From Bacteroidales bacterium (GTDB lineage: Bacteria > Bacteroidota > Bacteroidia > Bacteroidales > P3): 50,642 nucleotides of DNA. Shown one piece after another: positions 15,474-24,673 of this stretch. Under the pieces are notes generated by a model, which searched no databases, had not been told where the DNA came from, and saw only the letters and a list, made by a program, of their open reading frames with translations. Numbering within the stretch: the stretch's first letter is position 1; every line of letters begins with the position of its first letter. Location of the stretch: the NCBI GenBank assembly GCA_017439185.1, contig JAFRTM010000017.1:1-50642 (forward strand), given 5' to 3'. Position numbers and translations under genes: made by a program.

Positions 15474-16937
15474 TTAGCGTACCGTAAACTTATGAGTCTT
15501 ACCGTTCACACGATAGACATACACACCGTGAGGATATTTCGATACGTTTACCACCACCTCGGTCTCGCCGGGAGTCATCACGTATTGTTCCATCTGACGG
15601 CCTTCAATATTATAGATTGTAAGCATTGCGCTCTGGTTGCCTGTCAAATCGTAGGGGATATGCACCTCAGAGACTGCCGGGTTGGGGTAAGCGGGATAGG
15701 TGGTCACATCGGCCACTTTAGGAATAGACAGCACCCAGTTGGAGTCTGCCGGCGGCACGAAATTCACGATAACCCTGTGGTTGTCGTTGAAATGATAACC
15801 TGCAGCATTAAGTGCCGGAGTGGCCAGGTTGTTCCAGCCGTTGGCGGTGTAACGGGGACCGCCCCAACCCCAGTTGAAATGGAACATATTGGTATCGTCA
15901 GGATCAACTCCGTCGCACACGAAAGCGTGACCTGCGTCAACATCAGTGCTGGCATTGTCATAAGCTCCAAACATCACGGGATAACGTTTTTCTATCTCAG
16001 ACTTTACGAGTGACACAAACTGCTTGGTAGTCATATTTTCACGTGACTTATATTGAGCTGCCGGGTATTTGAAATAGGTTTTTAACGGAGTTACGATATT
16101 GGCCTGATTCACATAGGAGCCGCTAGCGTCAATGCCCCAAGACATATTGGACAACACGCCCATGTGGAAACAGAGCTGGGCTGCCGCGTCTTTGTTTTCC
16201 TGTGTCCAGCTGGAGTTCAGAGTGTCACGCATCAGGTCATACCTATATGTTTGCTGAGCGAAGTTGATTGAACCGTTTTGGGTGCCATTGTACGACCACC
16301 ATTTGCTACCTTTTCCGGTATAGGGGTATCTCCAATAGTGGACAATCTGCGACATGGCGAGTGCCACGCATCCTACGGCGCAATGGACAGTCTGGCCATT
16401 CTGTATTTCATAAGGGCACATACCGTTGAATGGATCATCCTGCGACCAGAAGTCTTTCAGCAAGAACTTCCTGGCCTTTGTGCCATTGGCAGTCATCGGA
16501 ATAGAATGGTTCAGCAGATTATCCCACTTCTTCTCTATTTCCATAGAAGCTTCGGTTCCCTCGTTCTGAGCCTGAGAGACCGCAGCTGCCCAACCGTTAA
16601 GCCACCAGTTCATCGACGGAGGCATATTGTCGACGTCCAATGCGCTCTCGTATGAGTAGGACACTATCGGCTCGGCGCTGGTAGAACCGGTAACTATCAC
16701 ATAACCATCTTCTCCGAGATTGAAGATATAGATTGCCGGAACACCTTTCTCTTCGTTCATAATTGTCTTGGCGAGCTTCACCTGAGTCATATCTCCCCAA
16801 ATCTTACCTACCTTCTGCGACCAATAATAGACTCCCACCCTGCGGGCCGTCTCCTGATCGACATCTTCGGCATTTGCGACAAATTGCACACCCACGGTGG
16901 CAAACAACAGCAGTAATGTAACGATTGCTTTTTTCAT
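15474..16937 (-). CDS. C10 family cysteine protease (streptopain/PrtT type) with T9SS sorting domain
   Basis: A secreted thiol protease, 487 residues from the start at 16937 (MKKAIVTLLL); an earlier frame start at 16979 lacks a signal peptide. In order: signal peptide to ANA (23); a Spi-like inhibitory propeptide (about 24-150); the C10 catalytic domain with nucleophile C190 in CAVGCVALAMSQI, H337 in AGHAFVCDG and the NWGWGG block at 355-360; and a type A sorting domain (YPAYPNPAVSEVHIPY ... HKFTVR). Family members process host or other surface proteins after propeptide removal. The T9SS locus at 28-35 kb is its predicted exporter. It is a single-gene unit with its own promoter and terminator. 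Confidence 0.93.
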   Translation of the reverse strand: MKKAIVTLLLLFATVGVQFVANAEDVDQETARRVGVYYWSQKVGKIWGDMTQVKLAKTIMNEEKGVPAIYIFNLGEDGYVIVTGSTSAEPIVSYSYESALDVDNMPPSMNWWLNGWAAAVSQAQNEGTEASMEIEKKWDNLLNHSIPMTANGTKARKFLLKDFWSQDDPFNGMCPYEIQNGQTVHCAVGCVALAMSQIVHYWRYPYTGKGSKWWSYNGTQNGSINFAQQTYRYDLMRDTLNSSWTQENKDAAAQLCFHMGVLSNMSWGIDASGSYVNQANIVTPLKTYFKYPAAQYKSRENMTTKQFVSLVKSEIEKRYPVMFGAYDNASTDVDAGHAFVCDGVDPDDTNMFHFNWGWGGPRYTANGWNNLATPALNAAGYHFNDNHRVIVNFVPPADSNWVLSIPKVADVTTYPAYPNPAVSEVHIPYDLTGNQSAMLTIYNIEGRQMEQYVMTPGETEVVVNVSKYPHGVYVYRVNGKTHKFTVR

Positions 16938-16992
16938 ATTAGTAAAGTATCTGTTTCGTATATTTTGTATTACTTTCACTTATAAAATTGTG

Positions 16993-17000
16993 CAAAAATA
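16993..17000 (-). promoter_or_regulatory. -7 box of the C10 protease gene
   Basis: TATTTTTG on the - strand fits TAnnTTTG and lies 55 bp before the start at 16937. No clear -33 element is visible. Confidence 0.6.
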
Positions 17001-17041
17001 CATTTTTTTTTCTAATTATAACACTTTTAACTAATATTTAA

Positions 17042-17078
17042 CAAAAAAGAGCAGGGCAACACCTTTGTATTACCCTGC
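17042..17078 (-). terminator. Terminator of the rpsF-rpsR-rplI operon
   Basis: On the - strand, stem GCAGGG.../...CCCTGC with inner G-U pairs and loop AAAG is followed by TCTTTTTTG. Confidence 0.85.
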
Positions 17079-17100
17079 TTCTCTTCTTATTTTCAGGCAC

Positions 17101-17550
17101 TTATTCTGCCACAACTTCTATCTTCAACTCAGCCTTGATATCTCTGTAGATATTGACCATCGCAGCATATTCTCCGACAGTTTTTATCTTTTCGCCATCA
17201 AGAACGATGTGTTTGCGATCCACATCATAGTTGTGCTGCTCTTTCAGAGCCTCGGCAACCTGCTGGTTGGTGATAGAGCCGAAAAGCTGACCGTTCTCGC
17301 CAACTTTGGCCATCAGTTTTACCGACTTGCCAGTCAATGCAGTCTGCAATGCCTCGGCGTCTTTTCTCAGTTTCTCCTCTTTGAAAGCGCGCTGTTTGAT
17401 GTTCTCGGCGAGGATTTTCTTGTTCGAAGGAGTGGCGATAATAGCCAGACCCTGCGGAAGGAGATAGTTGTTGGCATAGCCGTTCTTCACCTTCACTATT
17501 TCGTCTTTGTAGCCCAAGTTGGCCACATCTTGTTTCAGTATAATTTCCAT
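17101..17550 (-). CDS. rplI: 50S ribosomal protein L9
   Basis: 149 residues, normal length for L9. It has the conserved N-terminal rRNA-binding domain (MEIILKQDVANLGYKDEIVKVK, then NGYANNYLLPQGLA), a long connecting helix rich in Lys/Glu, and the C-terminal domain with GQLFGSIT. It is the last gene of the rpsF-rpsR-rplI operon, 17 bp after rpsR, and ends before a strong terminator. Confidence 0.98.
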   Translation of the reverse strand: MEIILKQDVANLGYKDEIVKVKNGYANNYLLPQGLAIIATPSNKKILAENIKQRAFKEEKLRKDAEALQTALTGKSVKLMAKVGENGQLFGSITNQQVAEALKEQHNYDVDRKHIVLDGEKIKTVGEYAAMVNIYRDIKAELKIEVVAE

Positions 17551-17567
17551 CTATCTTCCTCCTATTT

Positions 17568-17834
17568 TTATTTTAAACAATCTGCTACATAGGGCATCAG
17601 AGCTATATGACGGGCACGCTTGATAGCCTGCGACACCTTTTTCTGGTATTTGTTCGAGGTACCGGTGATGCGGCGGGGAAGGATCTTACCCTGCTCGTTC
17701 ACGAACTTCAGCAAGAAGTCGGCATCTTTATAGTCAATGTATTTAATACCGAGTTTCTTGAAACGGCAATATTTCTTGCGCTGGGTCTCCACTGCTATAG
17801 GAGTCAGATATTTTATCTCAGTTTCGTTAGCCAT
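17568..17834 (-). CDS. rpsR: 30S ribosomal protein S18
   Basis: 88 residues with the S18 core [36 protein letters not shown] and the C-terminal [11 protein letters not shown]. It lies between rpsF and rplI, the usual order. The single Cys in KKYCRFK is where zinc-binding forms have one of their ligands; the other Cys ligands are absent. Confidence 0.98.
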   Translation of the reverse strand: MANETEIKYLTPIAVETQRKKYCRFKKLGIKYIDYKDADFLLKFVNEQGKILPRRITGTSNKYQKKVSQAIKRARHIALMPYVADCLK

Positions 17835-17874
17835 ATTCTTATATGTTTTTTATTCTTAATTAATAATGAATTGC

Positions 17875-18237
17875 TTAAGCCTCTACAGGAGCTGCCTCGG
17901 CGGCCTGTTTCTTGGCGTTACGTTTTTTCTCGTTGTAGGCGATAGCGTGCTTGTCGAGCGACACTGTGAGGAATCTGAGCAGACGCTCGTCACGTTTGTA
18001 AGCCACTTCGAGGTCGGCAATCAAGCTACCCTCGGCTTTGAACTCGATGAGATAATAAAATCCGGTCGTTTTCTTTTTGATGGGGTAAGCAAGTTTCCTC
18101 ATTCCCCAGTTGTTGGTGTACACGATCTCTGCACCACGTTCTTTCAAGAAGTTTTTGTACTTCTCAACCGTTTCCTTCATCTGTTCGTCAGACAAAACGG
18201 GAGTTACAATGAAAACGGTTTCATACTGTTTTACCAT
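17875..18237 (-). CDS. rpsF: 30S ribosomal protein S6
   Basis: 120 residues; MVKQYETVFIVTPVLSDEQMKETVEKYKNFL and the basic NWGMRKLAYPIKKKTTGFYYL segment are typical of S6. The C-terminus is extended by a Lys/Ala-rich tail (KKRNAKKQAAEAAPVEA), common in Bacteroidetes. No TAnnTTTG box lies in the short gap to the upstream tRNA terminator, so it may depend on readthrough from the tRNA operon or on an unusual promoter. Confidence 0.97.
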   Translation of the reverse strand: MVKQYETVFIVTPVLSDEQMKETVEKYKNFLKERGAEIVYTNNWGMRKLAYPIKKKTTGFYYLIEFKAEGSLIADLEVAYKRDERLLRFLTVSLDKHAIAYNEKKRNAKKQAAEAAPVEA

Positions 18238-18271
18238 ACTTTAATAATTTATTAATGTTATTACTATAAAT

Positions 18272-18303
18272 AAAAAAAGGACAGGGCCACGCCCTATCCT
18301 TCA
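18272..18303 (-). terminator. Terminator of the six-tRNA operon
   Basis: On the - strand, an 11-bp stem (AAGGATAGGGC / GCCCTGTCCTT) is followed by TTTTTTT, directly after tRNA-Thr. Confidence 0.88.
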
Positions 18304-18308
18304 TTTTG

Positions 18309-18381
<73 letters not shown>

Positions 18382-18435
18382 ACTTTCTGGTGAAGCCTCT
18401 TATAGTCTGCAGTTCAAGACTACTTTGTGAGGTTG

Positions 18436-18509
18436 TCGGGGTGAGAAGACTCGAACTTCCGGCCTCCACGTCCCGAACGTGGCGCGCTAGCCAACTGCGC
18501 TACACCCCG
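18436..18509 (-). tRNA. tRNA-Pro(CGG)
   Basis: 74 nt; acceptor CGGGGTG/CACCCCG with discriminator A, anticodon loop TTCGGGA (CGG) on stem CCACG/CGTGG, T-loop TTCGAGT. Confidence 0.95.
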
Positions 18510-18516
18510 CAATTTG

Positions 18517-18589
18517 TGTCCTGGCAGGGACTCGAACCCTGGACCCATTGATTAAGAGTCAATTGCTCTACCAACTGAGCTACCAAGAC
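18517..18589 (-). tRNA. tRNA-Lys(CTT)
   Basis: 73 nt; acceptor GTCTTGG/CCAGGAC (one G-U pair) with discriminator A, anticodon loop CTCTTAA (CTT) on stem ATTGA/TCAAT. Confidence 0.94.
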
Positions 18590-18716
18590 AACTCTCCTTC
18601 ATCGTCTTTCAGCCTCTGACACAGCCGCTCTCTTTCAAGCAGCGTCGTTGGACGTGGTTATTGTCAAAGACTTTCACTATTTCAAATATCTCTCGCGAGA
18701 TGCTCTTTCTCGCTTG

Positions 18717-18799
18717 TACTCCGGGTGGGACTTGAACCCACACGACCTTGCGGTCAAGGGATTTTAAGTCCCTCGTGTCTACCATTCCACCACCAGAGC
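18717..18799 (-). tRNA. tRNA-Leu(TAA)
   Basis: 83 nt class II tRNA with a long variable arm (TTGACCGCAAGGTCGT). Acceptor GCTCTGG/CCGGAGT includes G-U pairs; anticodon loop CTTAAAA (TAA) on stem AGGGA/TCCCT. Confidence 0.94.
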
Positions 18800-18836
18800 G
18801 TTGTCTGCAGCCTTGGATGCGGCTTCGTAGACTTTG

Positions 18837-18909
<73 letters not shown>

Positions 18910-18948
18910 ATTTGTTCCGACTATCGCCGGCTTTATTTCAATGTCCTG

Positions 18949-19021
<73 letters not shown>

Positions 19022-19047
19022 AGTGCTTTTTTCCTCAAAAGCGGGTG

Positions 19048-19079
19048 CAAAGGTACAAACTTTTTTTATTCTGACAAAA
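19048..19079 (-). promoter_or_regulatory. Promoter of the six-tRNA operon
   Basis: TTTTG (19075-19079), 19-bp spacer, TACCTTTG (19048-19055) on the - strand, 26 bp before the first tRNA. It lies inside a 60-bp block that recurs upstream of the tRNA-Leu pair at 22991-23050, and it overlaps the region just past the mutS stop. Confidence 0.85.
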
Positions 19080-19086
19080 TTATTTT

Positions 19087-21714
19087 TTATTTTTTCTTTA
19101 CAATTTTTTTTATCTCGTTCAATTTCAGCAACGCTTCCAATGGCGTAAGTGTGTCTATATCAATATCTAACACCTTGTCTCTTATTTCCAGCAACGTCGG
19201 ATCGTCGAGTTGTATAAAACTCAGCTGATACCCTCCGTTTTCCACTTTTTTCTCTGCCGTTTTTGCTGTTTTTCCATTTTTTTGACCTTCTCCGTCTCTC
19301 TTATTTTCCAACCGCTCCAACATCGCACTTGCCCGATTCAGCACTTTCGCCGGCATTCCCGCCATTCTCGCCACATGTATTCCGAAGCTATGCTCACTTC
19401 CTCCCGGCTCCAATTTCCTCAAAAACAGAACTTTATTTCCAACCTCTTTGACAGATATATGGTAATTCTTTATCCTCTCGTACTTCTCAGCCATATCTAT
19501 CAACTCGTGATAGTGTGTTGCAAACAATACTTTAGGCCGCGCATTGGGTTGCTCGTGAAGGTATTCGGTGATCGCCCATGCTATTGAAATTCCGTCGTAT
19601 GTACTGGTTCCCCTGCCTATCTCGTCGAGCAGTACCAGGCTCCGGTCCGACACGTTGTTCAAAATGCTTGCCGTCTCGTTCATCTCTACCATAAAGGTGG
19701 ATTCTCCCGAAGAGATGTTGTCCGACGCTCCCACTCTCGTGAATACCTTGTCCACCACTCCTATCTTGGCCTCTCGTGCCGGGCAATAGCTTCCCATCTG
19801 AGACATAAGCACTATCAATGCCGTCTGTCGCAACAAAGCCGACTTTCCCGACATGTTGGGACCGGTGATAATGATTATCTGCTGTTCCTGGTTGTCGAGT
19901 CTCACGTCGTTGCTCACATACTGCTCTCCCAGTGGCAACTGGGTCTCTATCACCGGATGACGTCCCTCTTTGATATCTATCACCTGACCATCCGAAAGCT
20001 GGGGCCGGCAATAGCTATTGCTCAACGCCACCTCGGCAAAACTCTGCAGACAGTCGAGTCTCGCCGTCAGTTGGGCATCCATCTGTATCGGCGACAAATA
20101 ACCCGTGATGTCGGCAAGCAGCTGGTTATACAGCTGCGTCTCTAACGCCAATATCTTCTCTTCGGCTCCCAGTATTTTCTCTTCATATTGTTTCAGTTCT
20201 GGCGTGATATATCGTTCTGCGTTGGTCAAAGTCTGCTTGCGGGTCCACTCTGCCGGCACCTTGTCTTTGTGGGCATTAGTCACTTCCAGATAATATCCGA
20301 ACACGTTGTTGAACCCTATCTTCAGCGACGGAATTCCTGTCTGCTCGCTCTCTCGCTGCTGTATCGCCATCAGGTATTCTTTCCCTGAGCCGGCCATCGA
20401 CCGCAGCTCGTCGAGTTCCGCGTTTACTCCTGGGGCTATCACTCCTCCCTTGTCCACCTTCACCGGCGCCTCTTCGTTCAGTTCCCTCTCCAGACGCTGA
20501 CTGATCGTCTGGCACTCGTTCATCTGCTCGCCATACTTGCGCAACTCTTCGGCATCGGCTTTCTCGCACAGCCGCTTCAACTCTCCTATTCCTTGCAACG
20601 AGCGCTTCAGCTGCAACAGTTCTCGGGGATTTATCCTCCCCACCGACACTTTGGATATCAGTCTTTCCAAATCCCCTATTCCTCTTATCGCCTGCTCCAT
20701 ATTGGCGGCAAAGTCTCTTTCTCTTACAAGATAGTCCACCACTTTCAGTCTCTGCTCTATGAGTCCCACCTCTTTCAGCGGCATCACTATCCAGCGTCTC
20801 AGCAGGCGCGAACCCATGGGCGTCAACGTCTGGTCCATCACATCCAGCAGGGTCTTCGCCTTCTCATGGGGCGAATATATAAGTTCAAGGTTTCGAGCCG
20901 TGAACTTGTCCAGCCACACATACCTGTCTTCGTCAATCCGGCTCATCTTGCATATATGCTGGGTCCTGTCGTGCTGGGTGTCCTGCAGGTAGTAGAGCGC
21001 CGCGCCGGCTGCCACCACTCCCTCTTCCAAATCCTCCACGCCAAAACCTTTCAGCGACGTGGTGCCGAACTGTTTCAGCAACAACTCGTTGGCGAAATCT
21101 TTTGTAAAAACCCAATCTTCGAAGGTGTTGGTATAGAACCGGCCTCCGTATGTCGTGTTGAACCACTGCAGTTTCTTCTTCTGCAACACTATCTCCGACG
21201 GGTCGAAACTCTGCAACAGCTTGTCTATATATTCCCAGTCGCCCTGTGCCACATAGAACTCTCCCGTCGAGACATCAAGGAAACTCACTCCGTGTATCTT
21301 GTCTGCGATATGCAGCCCGCACAGGAAGTTGTTTTCCTTCACGTCGAGCACCATGTCGTTGTAGGCCACTCCCGGGGTCACCAGCTCAGTGATCCCTCTC
21401 TTTACCAGACCTTTTACCGTCTTCGGATCTTCCAGTTGCTCGCATATAGCCACCCTCAAGCCCGCCTTCACCAGCTTGGGCAGATATTGCTCTATCGAGT
21501 GGTATGGTATTCCTGCCAAGTCGCAGTAGCCGCCACCTCCGCTCGCTTTCCTCGTAAGGGTGATGCCGAGTATCTCCGACGCCTTGCGGGCATCTTCCCC
21601 GAAGGTCTCGTAGAAGTCTCCTACGCGAAACAACAGCATCGCGTCCGGAAACTTGCGTTTCATCTCGGCGTGCTGCCGCATCAACGGCGAGTCGTTTTCC
21701 CCACTCTTTGCCAT
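19087..21714 (-). CDS. mutS: DNA mismatch repair protein MutS
   Basis: 875 residues, normal length. The N-terminal mismatch-binding domain has LLFRVGDFYETFGEDA (the Phe-x-Glu wedge is FYE). Then come the connector, core and clamp domains. The ATPase has Walker A GPNMSGKSALLRQ near 617, the SSGESTFMVEM signature, Walker B LVLLDEIGRGTSTYDG and the switch FATHYHEL. A helix-turn-helix dimer domain follows. The linker GEGQKNGKTAKTAEKKVENGG is typical for Bacteroidetes. It is 9 bp downstream of the zinc peptidase gene and probably in one operon with it. Confidence 0.97.
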   Translation of the reverse strand: MAKSGENDSPLMRQHAEMKRKFPDAMLLFRVGDFYETFGEDARKASEILGITLTRKASGGGGYCDLAGIPYHSIEQYLPKLVKAGLRVAICEQLEDPKTVKGLVKRGITELVTPGVAYNDMVLDVKENNFLCGLHIADKIHGVSFLDVSTGEFYVAQGDWEYIDKLLQSFDPSEIVLQKKKLQWFNTTYGGRFYTNTFEDWVFTKDFANELLLKQFGTTSLKGFGVEDLEEGVVAAGAALYYLQDTQHDRTQHICKMSRIDEDRYVWLDKFTARNLELIYSPHEKAKTLLDVMDQTLTPMGSRLLRRWIVMPLKEVGLIEQRLKVVDYLVRERDFAANMEQAIRGIGDLERLISKVSVGRINPRELLQLKRSLQGIGELKRLCEKADAEELRKYGEQMNECQTISQRLERELNEEAPVKVDKGGVIAPGVNAELDELRSMAGSGKEYLMAIQQRESEQTGIPSLKIGFNNVFGYYLEVTNAHKDKVPAEWTRKQTLTNAERYITPELKQYEEKILGAEEKILALETQLYNQLLADITGYLSPIQMDAQLTARLDCLQSFAEVALSNSYCRPQLSDGQVIDIKEGRHPVIETQLPLGEQYVSNDVRLDNQEQQIIIITGPNMSGKSALLRQTALIVLMSQMGSYCPAREAKIGVVDKVFTRVGASDNISSGESTFMVEMNETASILNNVSDRSLVLLDEIGRGTSTYDGISIAWAITEYLHEQPNARPKVLFATHYHELIDMAEKYERIKNYHISVKEVGNKVLFLRKLEPGGSEHSFGIHVARMAGMPAKVLNRASAMLERLENKRDGEGQKNGKTAKTAEKKVENGGYQLSFIQLDDPTLLEIRDKVLDIDIDTLTPLEALLKLNEIKKIVKKK

Positions 21715-21723
21715 AACCCTTCT

Positions 21724-22443
21724 CTACCTCCTGCCAAGATACACCATTATATAATATAGCAACGTCGCCAACGACGTCAGCGCCGCCACCACGTATGTGT
21801 GTGCCGCCGATTTCAGCGCACTCTCGGCATAGCGATGGGTCTCGGGCGATGTCACCCCCCTGCTCTCCAACCACACCAGGGCCCGCTTCGAGGCGTTCAC
21901 CTCCACCGGAAGGGTTACAAAGGTAAACAACGTTGTCAAGGCATACAGCACTATTCCTATCAGCAACAGAGTGGCCCCCAACTTGTTGACCAGCAGCATC
22001 CCTGCCAGCAATACCCACATCACCAGGTGGTTCGAGATACTTACCGTCGGCACCAATGTCGAACGAAGACTCAGCCAGGCATATCCCGTAGCGTGCTGCA
22101 CCGCGTGACCGCATTCGTGGGCTGCCACAGCTGCTGCCGCCACACTGTTTCCGTGATACACCTCATGGCTCAGATTCAACGTCTTGTTCGTCGGGTTATA
22201 GTGGTCCGTAAGCATTCCTCCCGTCTCCACAACCCTCACGTCATGTATGTCGTTGTCGTACAGCATCTTCTCGGCCACTTCCCTCCCTGTCATACCGTAA
22301 TTCATCGGTATCTTGCTGTACTTCTTGAACTTCGACTGAAAACTCTTGCTCACGATCAGGCTCAGTACCGCCAACGCTATGAAAGCCACCCACATCCAGG
22401 TGCTATTACCTCCCATGGGCAACATTATCAGCATCATTTCCAT
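21724..22443 (-). CDS. Membrane zinc metallopeptidase, YugP type (Peptidase_Zn 2)
   Basis: A 239-residue membrane protein of the YugP-like family (PF04298). It has an N-terminal hydrophobic helix, then VAEKMLYDNDIHDVRVVETGGMLTDHYNP, the zinc-binding HECGH motif in AAHECGHAVQHATGYAWL, and two or three further membrane helices (LVMWVLLAGMLLV, LLLIGIVLYALTTLFTFVTLPVE) before VNASKRALVWLESRG. Substrates are unknown; a role in membrane protein turnover is presumed. It precedes mutS by 9 bp. No consensus promoter is evident in the 22444-22600 gap, which otherwise holds AT-rich sequence. Confidence 0.9.
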   Translation of the reverse strand: MEMMLIMLPMGGNSTWMWVAFIALAVLSLIVSKSFQSKFKKYSKIPMNYGMTGREVAEKMLYDNDIHDVRVVETGGMLTDHYNPTNKTLNLSHEVYHGNSVAAAAVAAHECGHAVQHATGYAWLSLRSTLVPTVSISNHLVMWVLLAGMLLVNKLGATLLLIGIVLYALTTLFTFVTLPVEVNASKRALVWLESRGVTSPETHRYAESALKSAAHTYVVAALTSLATLLYYIMVYLGRR

Positions 22444-22602
22444 CCTTGTTTCCTTTCTTATTTTATATACTCTATAACGCTCTCATCTCATTTTTATTGT
22501 GCCTCTCCATCATTTTTTTTCTTTCTCATCTTATCCTCACTATTCAAAAGTGCACTTCTTTTAGTTGTAGAAACTTGAGCTCCGCACAAAGGACTGTGGA
22601 GG

Positions 22603-22635
22603 GCAAAAAAAAGAGAAATCATCCGATTTCTCTCT
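22603..22635 (-). terminator. Terminator after the tRNA-Leu relic
   Basis: Stem gagaaatc/gatttctc with loop atcc; on the - strand it runs into TTTTTTTT. It parallels the terminator at 22734-22768 in position relative to a ggtgcccgg tRNA end. Confidence 0.75.
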
Positions 22636-22732
22636 GGTGCCCGGTGCCGAAGGCCTGCGACCCCAATGGAGCAAACGGGACTTGTGCTTTGGCGTCGGCT
22701 CGGCCGACAACCTGCACTCCTTTCGGAACACG
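22636..22732 (-). pseudogene. Relic of a tRNA-Leu(CAG) gene (3' part only)
   Basis: A 24-nt stretch (22709-22732) is identical to the variable-arm-to-T-loop segment of tRNA-Leu(CAG) at 22790-22813. The left end (ggtgcccgg, 22636-22644) is identical to the acceptor 3' end at 22770-22778. Between them lie about 64 nt of unrelated sequence, and the 5' half of the tRNA is missing. It cannot fold as a tRNA. Either a decayed duplicate or a scar of an element that used the tRNA as an attachment site would explain it. Confidence 0.65.
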
Positions 22733-22733
22733 T

Positions 22734-22768
22734 AAAAAAAAAGAACTCATCGCTTGATAAGTTCTCTT
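22734..22768 (-). terminator. Terminator of the tRNA-Leu pair
   Basis: On the - strand, stem GAACTTATC/GATGAGTTC with loop AAGC is followed by TTTTTTTTT, starting a few bases after tRNA-Leu(CAG). Confidence 0.88.
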
Positions 22769-22771
22769 TGG

Positions 22772-22853
<82 letters not shown>

Positions 22854-22893
22854 ATCTGGTAGAGACTCGTTCTCTCGAGCCTTTCTTTATTTG

Positions 22894-22977
22894 TGCCCAG
22901 GACAAGACTTGAACTTGCACCGCCCTACGGCGACTACCCCCTCAAAGTAGCGTGTCTACCAATTCCACCACCTGGGC
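22894..22977 (-). tRNA. tRNA-Leu(GAG)
   Basis: 84 nt class II tRNA; acceptor GCCCAGG/CCTGGGC with discriminator A, anticodon loop TTGAGGG (GAG) on stem CTACT/GGTAG, variable arm TCGCCGTAGGGCGG, T-loop TTCAAGT. Confidence 0.94.
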
Positions 22978-23000
22978 TTTCTTCCTTCCGAAAGCGGGTG

Positions 23001-23032
23001 CAAAAGTACAAACTTTTTTTATTCTGACAAAA
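23001..23032 (-). promoter_or_regulatory. Promoter of the tRNA-Leu pair
   Basis: TTTTG (23028-23032), 19-bp spacer, TACTTTTG (23001-23008) on the - strand, 23 bp before tRNA-Leu(GAG). The surrounding 60 bp (22991-23050) match 19038-19097 at 58 positions. Confidence 0.85.
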
Positions 23033-23202
23033 TTATTTTTCATTTTTTCTCTTACACCACTGATTATCAACAGTAAATTTCTTTACTTCCACCACAAAAA
23101 CCCTCCAAACAACATCACCCTCACACCTCCCTACATCAAAAAATACCTCTTGTTCAATCACACCTTTCTCTCTACATATACCCTACTATCACATTCTATC
23201 CC

Positions 23203-23219
23203 GTGTGCCAACGGCACAC
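23203..23219. other. Short stem-loop downstream of the WG-repeat gene
   Basis: gtgtgcc-aac-ggcacac forms a 7-bp stem with a 3-nt loop, 25 bp after the stop of the WG-repeat gene (- strand). There is no T-tract, so termination is uncertain. The rest of the 23051-23244 gap is AC-rich with nothing recognisable. Confidence 0.45.
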
Positions 23220-23244
23220 TGCCTTCTATAATTTGGATTGAGTG

Positions 23245-24648
23245 TCAGTAATCCTCTCCCATTGATTTTATATAATTCTTGTAAAACAGATCCTGTTTCT
23301 CTGGCACTATATATTTGGAATCAATATTATTGAGCTTGAATTTCCAAACGCCATCCTCAGTGGGGGCTTCATCTTTGTTTACTTGATTTGACAAGTTGTT
23401 TAATACCAGATATTTTTTCATACAAGTCCTCAACTGCCGTACTTCATTGTCCTTATTGTCTCCACCCCACTCACACGACCAACAATGATACCAAAGTCCT
23501 CCTTTCTTTCCTATAAAATATGGCGACCATCCAGTAAACATTGGTCGACCCCACTCAGACTCAGACTCAGATCTCATATCTATTATGCCAATACTATCAT
23601 ATTCACACTCTGATTTGTACTGTACAATGTTTCCGTTTTCATCACTAAGATAATTTTCATAATAATAGAAACCATACTTATCCCCTTTCTTTAGAATCCA
23701 TATATTATACAGACAGTCAAACTCATCAGCATCATCTCCGCGCAGTCTCAACAATGGAATTTCGTACCAACTTGTTATTTCATCATACTCACAACTCAGC
23801 ACTTCTTCCCCTTTGAAGTTAGCCAATCCCCACTTGCCATTCTGTTTAACTTTTGCAAGGTTCTCCACCGCCCATTGATATCCAACCACAACATCTTCAT
23901 ACTTACATGGTATCATCAATTCCCCAAAATCATTAACTGCTCCCCATTTGCCGTTTTGTTTTACCGACATCACTCCTACAACTCCAGCCTCATACAATCC
24001 TTTCGTCTCTTCATAAACCGCCAACCTCGCCAAATCTTCTTCTGTATATAGTTCCTCTAGGTTAAGAAATCCATATTTCCCATCTTTCTTGAATAATACA
24101 AGTCCACACCCCGCACTCTGCATTCCCCATGGTTCATCATCACCTCCAGCACCCACACACTCATACTCAAACTTCTCATTCTTCTTCACATTTATATAGT
24201 AATTATGCCACTTCCCTTTCTTATACCCATTTATTATTAACACATCCGGATTGTGCCACTCTTCCATAAAATAACTAAACGGTGCAAAACCAATTCCATT
24301 ACCAAAATTAACATCCGAAATCGTATCATAATCAACCCCCAACTCAAAGTCTAGAATCTTCGTATTGTACAATCCACATTTACCTCCTTTTGCCACCACT
24401 AAACGGTTCGTCATTTTCAATATCACCGCATTTCCTTCATTGTACTCTCCTCCTTCTCCAACCGATATTATACTGTCATATTTTATCTTGAGCAGCATTT
24501 TACCGTTCTCATCCACCAATCCATACTTCCCATTCCTTTCCACTATAGTCAAGCCGCCAGGTACCGAAGTCACTTCTTTATATTCTCCTTGACTACAACT
24601 CACACATATCATAATCAAGGCCATCCATAAAAAGAAATTTGTTCTCAT
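23245..24648 (-). CDS. WG-repeat lipoprotein
   Basis: A 467-residue lipoprotein (lipobox CVSC) built from WG repeats (PF14903-like). At least five G-K-[YW]-G units are visible: GKYGLVDENGK, GKYGFLN, GKWGAVNDFGE, GKWGLANFKGE and DKYGFYYYENYLSDENGN. They are interleaved with longer insertions containing CKYEDV and CEYDEI. These repeats are thought to form beta structures used in binding; no enzyme function is known. I chose the start at 24648 (MRTNFFLWM), where the signal peptide begins and just after a consensus promoter; the frame extends to 24759 without a signal. The gene is richer in A/T than its neighbours, which may point to separate origin. Confidence 0.82.
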   Translation of the reverse strand: MRTNFFLWMALIMICVSCSQGEYKEVTSVPGGLTIVERNGKYGLVDENGKMLLKIKYDSIISVGEGGEYNEGNAVILKMTNRLVVAKGGKCGLYNTKILDFELGVDYDTISDVNFGNGIGFAPFSYFMEEWHNPDVLIINGYKKGKWHNYYINVKKNEKFEYECVGAGGDDEPWGMQSAGCGLVLFKKDGKYGFLNLEELYTEEDLARLAVYEETKGLYEAGVVGVMSVKQNGKWGAVNDFGELMIPCKYEDVVVGYQWAVENLAKVKQNGKWGLANFKGEEVLSCEYDEITSWYEIPLLRLRGDDADEFDCLYNIWILKKGDKYGFYYYENYLSDENGNIVQYKSECEYDSIGIIDMRSESESEWGRPMFTGWSPYFIGKKGGLWYHCWSCEWGGDNKDNEVRQLRTCMKKYLVLNNLSNQVNKDEAPTEDGVWKFKLNNIDSKYIVPEKQDLFYKNYIKSMGEDY

Positions 24649-24673
24649 ATCTTTTTCGTTTAAAATTGATTTG

